Source: an uncultured Erysipelotrichaceae bacterium (GTDB taxonomy: Bacteria > Bacillota_I > Bacilli_A > RF39 > UBA660). Taken from it: a stretch of DNA of 10,523 bases. The DNA is taken from positions 1 to 10,523 of the forward strand of contig CACXFY010000012.1 in the NCBI GenBank assembly GCA_902767005.1, written 5' to 3'. The notes below the pieces were generated by a model. The model was not told the origin of the DNA and ran no database searches. It was given only the letters and a program-made list of their open reading frames with translations. Position 1 is the stretch's first letter. Every line of letters starts with the position of its first letter. Made by a program: the position numbers and the translations under genes. Shown here one piece after another: positions 4,340-10,523 of the stretch.

Positions 4340-7075
4340 ATGAAAAAACATCATAAAAGAAAAAAGAATAACGCTTTTTCTATGGTAGAACTTTTAGCAG
4401 TAGTAGCAATCTTAGGAGTATTATCTACTGTTGCGTTAGTATCTGTTCAAAGAATTATTAATAAATCGCACGAAGAATACTATAAAAATCAAGAGAAAAA
4501 TCTTATTTTAGCGGCTCAAAGTTATATGAATGATAATAGAAGTGAACTACCAAAAGTAATAGGTAGAAAAACAAAAGTATCTCTAAAGACTTTAAAAGAG
4601 TCTAATTATCTAAAAAAAGATATAACTACCTATAATAAAAAGAAGAGTTGTGATGAAGAAGAAAGTTTTGTAAGTGTATTTAAATATGGAAATACGAATT
4701 ATTCATATACAGCTTTCTTATCATGTGAAGATAATAGATATGATCCAGGACCACCATTAGGAGATGGACCATATATTAAAGTAGATTGGCCTAATGCAAA
4801 TAAAGTAAGAATAAGTCAAGCTGAAATAACTATTAAAGGTGAAGAACATGACTCTTCAGTAAAACTAATTAGTTATAGTTATAATATTGCAGTTAGAGAA
4901 AATGATCGTTTTGTTACTCTAGTAGAATTAGGAAATACTGAATATAGAGGTAGTTCAATAACAAAACTAATTAATTTAAATAAATTTACTCTTTCTGGAG
5001 ATGCCGAATTAAAAGTAACAGTAAAAGCAACTAACTACAAAGGTAAGAGTGTAACTAGAGTATTTCCTAAAAACTTCAAAGATACAGATCCTCCTACATG
5101 TATAATAAAAGATGTAGATAAGCCAAATACACAAGCTAGTGCTAATAGAGGTTGGGTATCTGATAGTAGAAAAATCACTATTGGCTGTGATGATGGTGAT
5201 GGAGTAGGTTGCGAAAAAGATAGTTATACTAAGACCTTTACAGATGAGGGAATAGAAGGAAATATAACAATTAAAGATAATGTTGGTAGAAAAACGACCT
5301 GTAAAGTCGCACCATATATTGATAGAACAAAACCAACAATCAAAGTAACAGCTTATAAATGTGATGCTAATTTAAATGCCACAGGTTCATCTGTTGGTAC
5401 AACAACAATTAGTTCTGATTCAACATGGACTTCTAGTAGTTTATCAGGTAATGCTAATGGTTGGTTAAATAAAGCAAATTATCCTTATGGAGTGTGTTTC
5501 GTTTTCGATGTGTCTGATGGTCAAGCAATAAAATCAGCTGATTGGAAATGGAATCAGTCAGGTTATAAAAAGAATCAATCAGGATATACAACCTTAGATG
5601 GTGGAAGTATGAGTAAGACATATAATGAAGGTGTATATAAAACTAGTGAATATAAGAAGACGGATTCAATTAGACATTCATTAAGTGCTGAAGGACATAG
5701 ACGTGCAGCCTTAACAGTAAAAGATGGAAGAGGTAATACAACTACTTTAACAGTAGATATGAAAATAGATAGAACTCCTCCAGCATGTCCATCAGTAGTT
5801 GCTAAATCTGGAGGTACAGTAATTGCTAAGGATACAGGATGGTCATTTGGTAAACCAATTGACTTTACGTTTACTTGGTCAAGCGATACGTATAATTGGG
5901 ATTGGTATACAGATAGTTCAACAAATGATAAAACAGTAGATGGAATTACATTTAAACTATGGGGTACAAATAATCCTCCATCAACTACAACTGTAAATAT
6001 TTCTGCTCAAGGAAAAAGAAGTATTTTAGAAGTTGTAAAGGATGAAGCATTAAATCCAAATGATTGTCTTCAAAGAACATATAATATTGATAATTGTGAC
6101 GCAAAAGCAGCTAGATACAATGCTTGGAGTGCCTGTGCTGCTAATCCAGAATGTGGAACTGGTAGCCAGTCACGAACTGGAACATATTATTCAACATTGA
6201 ATACTTCACACACTTGTGGAGCGGCACCAGTTCAAACTCAAGCTTGTGCAATGCCTAAAAAATGTGAAGATAATCCATATGCCAATCAAAATGGCAAAGT
6301 ATTCCCACACATCAATAATGCAATAGCAGGTACAGGAAGTGGAGGAACAATATACCTTACAGTAGCTAGTTTCAGCGAAAGCCAAGATCCAATATTAAAC
6401 GCTGATAAAACTTTGACATTTGATTCATATGGAAAAGTTTTAACTCTAACAAATGAAGAGTTCCAAATAAAACAAGGTAAATTCATTATTAAAGCAGGAA
6501 CTATCGCAACTTCAGACTTTAAAAGAGCTGCCTTCAGAATAAATGGTGGAACAATGGAAATGACTGGTGGAAAGATATATAGTCCATATGAAACTGATGA
6601 GTATGCCGGCTGTGAAGCTGTTCGAGTACTTGGTGGTACAATGAAAGTAACTAACGGAACAATTCAATCTGGTAATGGAAAAAAGAGTGGATATGCCCGT
6701 GGAGTGCTTGTTAAGGATGGAACATTCACTATGACTGGTGGAAAAATATATGTTAATGCTGCCAAGAAAGTCTGGGGTGGAACTGGACTTAATGCAATGG
6801 GTGGAAAGGCAACAATAACAGGTGGAACACTTCAAGTTGTCCATGGCGGCCCATCTAGATGTTTACTATGTGGAAACGGTGGAGTTATTAAAGTAAAAAG
6901 TAGTAATTCATACCTAAAATGGGGTCAAGTAGTTAAAAAAGGTGGAGTAGTATTCTTTTTAGCTGATAAAGATGAAGGTTCTGTCTGCGTTGAAAAATCA
7001 GTTCATCTAGATATTGATAAAGATAATACAACTTATAGTAGTGGTGGAGTAAAACTAGAACAAAAATCTTGCTAA
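4340..7075 (+). CDS. Giant pilin-like mosaic surface protein (prepilin N-terminus, Ig-like modules, TSP1-like module, beta-helix)
   Basis: A 911-residue protein. Residues 1-12 are a Lys/His-rich leader. FSMVELLAVVAILG (13-26) is the type IV prepilin motif, with Glu17 at mature position +5, continuing as one hydrophobic helix to ~36; the residue before the cleavage point is Ala12, not the usual Gly. Residues ~37-135 look like a small pilin head with Cys104 and Cys129. Ig-like modules of the DxTPPT type follow, with boundaries at DTDPPTC (248-254), IDRTKPT (327-333) and IDRTPPA (476-482). Residues 586-642 form a thrombospondin type-1-like module: WSAC (596-599), CGTGSQSRT (605-613), Cys626, Cys636. 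Residues ~655-860 are a GG-rich solenoid. There is no LPxTG or C-terminal membrane helix, so display must rest on the N-terminal pilin helix. Ordinary pilins are 120-200 residues. The gene stands alone; an adhesin role is inferred. Confidence 0.85.
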   Translation: MKKHHKRKKNNAFSMVELLAVVAILGVLSTVALVSVQRIINKSHEEYYKNQEKNLILAAQSYMNDNRSELPKVIGRKTKVSLKTLKESNYLKKDITTYNKKKSCDEEESFVSVFKYGNTNYSYTAFLSCEDNRYDPGPPLGDGPYIKVDWPNANKVRISQAEITIKGEEHDSSVKLISYSYNIAVRENDRFVTLVELGNTEYRGSSITKLINLNKFTLSGDAELKVTVKATNYKGKSVTRVFPKNFKDTDPPTCIIKDVDKPNTQASANRGWVSDSRKITIGCDDGDGVGCEKDSYTKTFTDEGIEGNITIKDNVGRKTTCKVAPYIDRTKPTIKVTAYKCDANLNATGSSVGTTTISSDSTWTSSSLSGNANGWLNKANYPYGVCFVFDVSDGQAIKSADWKWNQSGYKKNQSGYTTLDGGSMSKTYNEGVYKTSEYKKTDSIRHSLSAEGHRRAALTVKDGRGNTTTLTVDMKIDRTPPACPSVVAKSGGTVIAKDTGWSFGKPIDFTFTWSSDTYNWDWYTDSSTNDKTVDGITFKLWGTNNPPSTTTVNISAQGKRSILEVVKDEALNPNDCLQRTYNIDNCDAKAARYNAWSACAANPECGTGSQSRTGTYYSTLNTSHTCGAAPVQTQACAMPKKCEDNPYANQNGKVFPHINNAIAGTGSGGTIYLTVASFSESQDPILNADKTLTFDSYGKVLTLTNEEFQIKQGKFIIKAGTIATSDFKRAAFRINGGTMEMTGGKIYSPYETDEYAGCEAVRVLGGTMKVTNGTIQSGNGKKSGYARGVLVKDGTFTMTGGKIYVNAAKKVWGGTGLNAMGGKATITGGTLQVVHGGPSRCLLCGNGGVIKVKSSNSYLKWGQVVKKGGVVFFLADKDEGSVCVEKSVHLDIDKDNTTYSSGGVKLEQKSC
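6533..6862 (+). repeat. Four ~28-codon beta-helix repeats within the pilin-like gene
   Basis: The units centre on FRINGGTMEMTGGKI, VRVLGGTMKVTNGTI, VLVKDGTFTMTGGKI and LNAMGGKATITGGTL, with the aligned threonine (lysine in the last) at residues 738, 767, 795 and 823, a period of 28-29. The pattern of two short hydrophobic strands separated by GG or NG turns is that of a right-handed parallel beta-helix. Units 1 and 3 also share a DNA stretch: 6560-6580 and 6731-6751 match at 20 of 21 bases, suggesting fairly recent duplication or conversion. Confidence 0.8.
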
Positions 7076-7102
7076 AAAGAGCTCAATTGAGCTCTTTTTT
7101 TT
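7074..7102 (+). terminator. Strong Rho-independent terminator after the pilin-like gene
   Basis: An 11-bp perfect stem, AAAAAGAGCTC / GAGCTCTTTTT, with an AATT loop and an eight-T run starts just after the TAA. Its A-run and T-run would also let it work on the opposite strand, but no gene there needs it. Confidence 0.93.
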
Positions 7103-7130
7103 ATTAAAAGTATTAAATATTATTCAATAA

Positions 7131-7139
7131 TGATATAAT
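7131..7139 (+). promoter_or_regulatory. Extended -10 promoter of the GH13 operon
   Basis: TGATATAAT is identical to the extended -10 before the aldolase gene. No good -35 is seen. The start would fall near 7146, with the ribosome binding site AGGTAGGA at 7149-7156 and ATG at 7162. Confidence 0.6.
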
Positions 7140-7161
7140 GATATTATAAGGTAGGATAGTT

Positions 7162-8064
7162 ATGATAAGAATATTAAGTTTATTTGATTGCCCACTTCGG
7201 GATGTAAAAAGATTATTACCAATTATCAAAGAACAAGGTTTTAATGCTGTACAACTATCACCTCTTCAACCAACAAAAGATGATTCATCTAATGAATGGT
7301 GGATGTTGTACCAACCACTTAACTTTGAAATAGGTAATAAAATTGGCTCAAAAGAAGAATTAAAGGACTTATGTGATGAAGCGAGAAAATATGACCTAAT
7401 AATAATAGCTGATACAGTTGTAAATCATTTAGCTAATGAATCAGATATGAATCCACTTAAACCACATTATTATGGTGATAGAGATCTAATATATGATGCT
7501 GATTGTTGGAAACTACAAGTTCCCGTTACTAATTGGGAAGATAGATACCAAGTAACTCATTACTGCATGGGCTTACCAGGTTTAAATCCTAATAATAAGA
7601 AAGTACAACAAAAAGTAGTAAAAATGTTAAATGAATATGCTGACTTAGGTATAAATGGTTTTAGATTTGATGCCGCTAAGTCAATTGCTTTACCTGAAGA
7701 AGGATGTGACTTCTTCCCAGTTATTACATATTCCCTAAATAGATGGATACCAATTATTTATGGAGAAGTATTATTTGCTGATCAAGAATTACTTGATAAA
7801 TATGCCAAATATATGAAAGTATTAACTACATCAAATAGTCATAATAAAGATTCAATAATAAAGTTTGTTGAGAATAAAGATAGTTTTTTATCAAAAGACC
7901 TTGGCTGGACTAAAAATTGGCCTAAAGAAAGAGTAACAGAAGAATACAAACACTTAACAAGAACTTATCCAAATACTCTATATTATGCCAGAAATTATAC
8001 CGATGATTGGTATGAATGGCAGTCACATAACGTAAAGGAAGCAAACAAACAATATGTCAGATAA
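7162..8064 (+). CDS. Minimal GH13 (alpha-amylase family) glycosidase
   Basis: A 300-residue intracellular protein, with no signal peptide, that is almost only a GH13 (beta/alpha)8 barrel. Strand 1 (RILSLFD) begins at residue 3, and the chain ends soon after strand 8 (TLYYAR, ~272-277), so the usual C-terminal beta-sandwich is absent and domain B is short. Conserved regions are visible: region I DTVVNH (84-89), region II GFRFDAAK with nucleophile Asp170, region III GEVLF with acid/base Glu202, and region IV FVENKD (235-240). In region IV Asp240 is kept but the usual His before it is Lys239. WWMLYQPLNFEIGN (46-59) is also typical. Such enzymes act on alpha-glucosidic bonds, but the exact substrate is not readable. 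The downstream phosphodiesterase gene overlaps by 11 bp, so they share a transcript. The His-to-Lys change could alter or weaken activity. Confidence 0.88.
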   Translation: MIRILSLFDCPLRDVKRLLPIIKEQGFNAVQLSPLQPTKDDSSNEWWMLYQPLNFEIGNKIGSKEELKDLCDEARKYDLIIIADTVVNHLANESDMNPLKPHYYGDRDLIYDADCWKLQVPVTNWEDRYQVTHYCMGLPGLNPNNKKVQQKVVKMLNEYADLGINGFRFDAAKSIALPEEGCDFFPVITYSLNRWIPIIYGEVLFADQELLDKYAKYMKVLTTSNSHNKDSIIKFVENKDSFLSKDLGWTKNWPKERVTEEYKHLTRTYPNTLYYARNYTDDWYEWQSHNVKEANKQYVR

Positions 8065-8755
8065 AAATATAGATTTTTTAACTAATCATTACATTGCTCA
8101 TCGTGGAATACATAATAATAAAGTAATTGAAAATACTAAAGAAGCGTTTGATTTAGCTTTAAAAATGAATTATCCGATAGAATTAGATGTTCATCTATTA
8201 AAAGATAAAGAAATAGTAGTCTTTCATGATGATAATTTAAAAAGATTAGTTTCTATTAATAAAAGATTAAAAGACTATACATATAAAGAATTATTAGAAG
8301 ATAATAAACTATTTCATATCCCAACACTAAAAGAAGTATTAGAACAAGTTCAAGGTAAAGTACCAATCATTATAGAATTAAAATATGATAATAAAGTTGG
8401 TCTTTTAGAACAAGAAGTAGTAAAACTATTAGATAATTATCAAGGTAAGTTCGCTATTCAAAGTTTTAATCCCTTTATAGTAAACTGGTTTAAAAAGAAT
8501 CGAAAAGACTATATAAGAGGTTTATTAATATCCAATAAAAAAGATATAAAAGCAAGAATAGCTAGAAGTAAATTATCAATATTATTATCTAAACCAGATT
8601 TCTTATCTATATCTAGTAAATATAATATGAAGAAGATTAATAAATTGTCCCAAAAACACAAAATATTAATCTGGACAGTAGATAATAAAGAAAAGTATTT
8701 AAAATATAAAGATAAATATAATTTAATAATAGAAAATATAGGAGAGATATCATGA
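8054..8755 (+). CDS. Glycerophosphodiester phosphodiesterase
   Basis: Hydrolyses deacylated phospholipid head-group diesters to glycerol 3-phosphate and an alcohol, and is metal-dependent. The 233-residue length fits the compact cytoplasmic UgpQ-like type; there is no signal peptide or membrane segment. Family motifs are in order: AHRGIH (His16, Arg17), ENTKEAF (Glu26, Asn27), IELDVH (Glu43, Asp45), VFHDD (His58), IIIELK (Glu108), QSFNP (136-140) and IWTVDN (206-211). The two catalytic histidines, His16 and His58, and the metal-binding acids are all present. It starts inside the GH13 gene (11-bp overlap), with AAGGAA at 8035-8040, a rather distant ribosome binding site that suggests coupled translation. 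It ends in an ATGA overlap with the next gene. The substrate range cannot be read from sequence. Confidence 0.93.
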   Translation: MSDKNIDFLTNHYIAHRGIHNNKVIENTKEAFDLALKMNYPIELDVHLLKDKEIVVFHDDNLKRLVSINKRLKDYTYKELLEDNKLFHIPTLKEVLEQVQGKVPIIIELKYDNKVGLLEQEVVKLLDNYQGKFAIQSFNPFIVNWFKKNRKDYIRGLLISNKKDIKARIARSKLSILLSKPDFLSISSKYNMKKINKLSQKHKILIWTVDNKEKYLKYKDKYNLIIENIGEIS

Positions 8756-9768
8756 AACATAAAAATTTAATATTAGTAATAATATGTATTATTTTAACTT
8801 TAACAATAGGAGCATTAATACTTTTAATTAAGAATGGAATTATTTTAAGTAATATGACTATGGCTTATGAATTAAAGTCTTATTCTAATTATCAAGCTCA
8901 TAATAGTAAAATATTAAAAGACTATGATGATTATCTAGATAGTGGAATTACTGAACTAAAATTAACTAAAAATGATTTTAATAATAATTCTTATATAATA
9001 GTAAATGTAGAATATGATAGCTGTGGAGATAAGATTTATCCACCTAATAAAGTAGAAGTATTTTCTGAATCAGTAAAAGTAACAATACCATATAAAACCA
9101 AATGTGGATCATGTGCAACACTATATAAAACATATTTAGTAAAATCAGAAAAAATAACTAGTGATAAGAGGATAGTACCATTTTACCAAGCTCTAAATCA
9201 TCGAAATTGTCCAGGTGATATGATGATAAAGAAACCAGTTATTTACTTATATCCAGAAGAAGATACTCAAGTAACTATAAAATTATTAAAAGATAAAGAT
9301 CTATTAACATCATACCCCAAATATGATAAAGAATGGAAAGTACAAGTAGCTAAAGATGGTAAAATAACTTATAAAGATAAAGAATACTATTCTCTATATT
9401 ATGAAGCTAAGATAGATACTATTACTCCTCATAAAGAAGGTTTTGTAGTAGAAGATAAAGATTTAATATCTTTCTTAGAAGAAAAACTAGATATACTAGG
9501 ATTAAATTATAAAGAAAGACAAGAATTTATTATTTATTGGTTACCAATACTACAAAATAATAAGTATAATTATATTTATTTTGAAACTAATGTAAATGAT
9601 ATATACCCAATAAGTGTAAATCCAAAACCAGATACAGAAATAAGGATATTAATGGAATACCTACCATTAAAAGATAAAATACAAGTTCCAGAACAAGAAC
9701 TATGTAAAGTACAAAGACAAGGCTTTACACTAGTAGAATGGGGCGGAACAAGAATTTACAACAAATAA
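8752..9768 (+). CDS. Membrane-anchored extracellular protein with KPVIYLYP motif, function unknown
   Basis: I cannot name a function. The 338 residues start with a basic MKHK and a hydrophobic helix (residues 5-27) with no lipobox cysteine and no obvious cleavage site, suggesting an N-terminally anchored, outward-facing protein. The region 40-155 carries four cysteines (91, 118, 121, 153), two of them in CGSC, which could form disulfides outside the cell. From 161 onward is a domain I recognise as recurrent but unnamed: KPVIYLYPEE (161-170), SLYYEAK, EGFVVEDKDLISFLEEKL, LGLNYKERQEFIIYWLP (249-265), the NPKPDTEIRILMEY stretch and a closing GFTLVEWGGTRI (324-335). The gene overlaps the phosphodiesterase stop by ATGA, with GGAGA at 8741-8745, so it is translationally coupled and probably acts with that operon. 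No clear terminator follows. Confidence 0.8.
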   Translation: MKHKNLILVIICIILTLTIGALILLIKNGIILSNMTMAYELKSYSNYQAHNSKILKDYDDYLDSGITELKLTKNDFNNNSYIIVNVEYDSCGDKIYPPNKVEVFSESVKVTIPYKTKCGSCATLYKTYLVKSEKITSDKRIVPFYQALNHRNCPGDMMIKKPVIYLYPEEDTQVTIKLLKDKDLLTSYPKYDKEWKVQVAKDGKITYKDKEYYSLYYEAKIDTITPHKEGFVVEDKDLISFLEEKLDILGLNYKERQEFIIYWLPILQNNKYNYIYFETNVNDIYPISVNPKPDTEIRILMEYLPLKDKIQVPEQELCKVQRQGFTLVEWGGTRIYNK

Positions 9769-9788
9769 TGAACTTATATTAATTATCG

Positions 9789-9817
9789 TTGTAAAAATAA
9801 TAAATAAGATTTATAAT
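9789..9817 (+). promoter_or_regulatory. Sigma-A-type promoter of the last gene
   Basis: TTGTAA (9789-9794) and TATAAT (9812-9817) are separated by exactly 17 bp. This is the only promoter in the window with a usable -35. The start would be near 9824, followed by AGGAGG at 9832-9837 and ATG at 9843. The intergenic stretch 9769-9842 shows no convincing hairpin terminator. Confidence 0.68.
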
Positions 9818-9842
9818 TAATATAGAATAATAGGAGGAGCCT

Positions 9843-10523
9843 ATGAAAAAGAGATTATTATTTTTATTGGTAGCAGTATTATGTTTAGGTATTACTGTTA
9901 ATGCTAAAGAAGTGACAGAAGATTATAAATTAACTGGAGATATTACTGATGGTATACATATACCAGAAGGAAAAGAAGTAGTATTAGATTTAAATGATTA
10001 TAATGTTAGTGGAACAATCGAAGATCTAGCGACTATATATAATGAAGGTACATTAACTATCAAAGGATTAGGTAATGTAACAAGTGAATATTCAAATGAA
10101 ACAGATCCTAGTCTTATCTTAAATGAAGGTACACTAATTATTGAAAATGGTAATTATAGTGGAGGAGCATATCCATTATTAAATAAAGGAAAAACTACTA
10201 TCAAAGGTGGTAGTTTTACAAGAACTGGTGGTACTAATATAGCTATAATGAATGATAAAACATTAACTATTGAAAAAGGTACTTTCCAAGGACAAGTAAT
10301 TAGTAACAATAATATTACTGTTAAAGATGGTACTTTTAATGCAGGAGTAACAATAGCTAAAAAAGGAAAAGTTACTGGCGGAACATTTAAAGTATTATTA
10401 ATGGCTCAAAATGAAGGTACTGAATTAACTATAGATGAAGCGACTATATCTACATTATCAGCAACTACAAAAGCTGTAGTTAATGTAGAAAAGGCTACTG
10501 TTTCTGGACAAGTACAAGCAATA
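9843..10523 (+). CDS. Secreted beta-helix-like repeat protein (5' part, cut by the window end)
   Basis: The 227 visible codons are open to the window edge. AGGAGG lies 5 nt before the ATG, a strong ribosome binding site. The N-terminus MKKRLLFLLVAVLCLGITVNA is a classical signal peptide, with likely cleavage after Ala21; Cys14 is not in a lipobox context. The mature part begins with a short region (KLTGDITDGIHIPEGKEVVLDL) and continues with repeats of about 18-21 residues of the form NEGTLTIKG, NEGTLIIENG, NKGKTTIKGG and DKTLTIEKGTF, typical of right-handed parallel beta-helix surface proteins of gut Firmicutes. No catalytic motif is visible, so enzyme activity cannot be claimed. The mode of attachment to the cell would be encoded beyond the window. 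It is plausibly an adhesin or glycan-facing surface protein by analogy only. Confidence 0.85.
   Translation, partial: MKKRLLFLLVAVLCLGITVNAKEVTEDYKLTGDITDGIHIPEGKEVVLDLNDYNVSGTIEDLATIYNEGTLTIKGLGNVTSEYSNETDPSLILNEGTLIIENGNYSGGAYPLLNKGKTTIKGGSFTRTGGTNIAIMNDKTLTIEKGTFQGQVISNNNITVKDGTFNAGVTIAKKGKVTGGTFKVLLMAQNEGTELTIDEATISTLSATTKAVVNVEKATVSGQVQAI
10029..10391 (+). repeat. Short beta-helix rungs in the secreted protein
   Basis: About six degenerate rungs occupy residues 63-183, with hydrophobic-G-hydrophobic steps such as IYNEGTLTIKG, ILNEGTLIIENG, LLNKGKTTIKGG, IMNDKTLTIEKG and ISNNNITVKDG. The period (~18-21 residues) is shorter than the 28 of the solenoid in the pilin-like gene. The repeats are protein-level; DNA identity between units is low apart from recurring AATGAAGGTAC. 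Confidence 0.65.

Noticed and set aside
6533..6862. CRISPR-like or mobile-element repeats
   Set aside because: The periodicity is at protein level inside one reading frame, consistent with beta-helix rungs; there are no conserved direct repeats with unique spacers and no terminal inverted repeats.
9721..9753. GFTLVE at the end of the KPVIYLYP protein, identical to a prepilin cleavage motif
   Set aside because: It is C-terminal, followed by WGGTRI and not by a hydrophobic helix, so it is a chance match within a folded domain.
9843..9905. Lipoprotein signal around Cys14 of the last gene
   Set aside because: The residues before the cysteine are A-V-L, without Gly/Ala/Ser at -1; an ordinary signal peptide ending VNA fits better.

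Overview
The window is strongly A+T-rich, with all genes on the plus strand and short gaps between them. TGA is used as a stop (Nudix gene at 1070-1072, phosphodiesterase gene at 8753-8755) and tryptophan is written TGG, so the standard bacterial code applies. Promoters are TATAAT-like, often extended -10 boxes, and ribosome binding sites are of AGGAGG or GGTGAT type. A desulfoferrodoxin, a class I fructose-bisphosphate aldolase and a TtcA-type protein of Firmicutes character point to an anaerobic low-GC Firmicute, plausibly an uncultured gut Bacilli lineage with a reduced genome (RF39-like). The lineage is an inference; no marker gene or rRNA is present.

Layout. 2-571: 3' end of a protein with a nucleotidyltransferase-like tail and a C-terminal membrane helix, closed by a terminator. 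620-1072: Nudix hydrolase of the HPGGPxW/WSIPKGE type. 1101-2362: class I aldolase and desulfoferrodoxin, a two-gene unit closed by a terminator. 2412-4231: an MmcQ/YjbR domain fused to an EVE/PUA-like domain, followed at 2 bp by a TtcA-like tRNA thiolase. 4340-7075: a 911-residue protein with a type IV prepilin N-terminus, several Ig-like modules, a thrombospondin type-1-like module and a parallel beta-helix. 7162-9768: three overlapping genes (minimal GH13 glycosidase, glycerophosphodiester phosphodiesterase, membrane-anchored protein with a KPVIYLYP motif). 9843-end: start of a secreted beta-helix-like protein, cut by the window edge.

How the genes fit together. The first two thirds of the window is mainly cytoplasmic housekeeping: nucleotide clean-up, glycolysis with superoxide defence, and tRNA or nucleic-acid modification. 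The rest is cell-surface and carbohydrate/glycerophosphodiester related. The most striking object is the giant mosaic pilin-like gene, which stands alone between its own promoter-like box and a strong terminator and looks like a surface adhesin displayed through a pilin-type anchor. The last gene carries the same general kind of solenoid behind an ordinary signal peptide, so two differently exported beta-helix proteins lie within 3 kb. No mobile element, CRISPR array, rRNA or tRNA was seen, and no gap exceeds about 110 bp.
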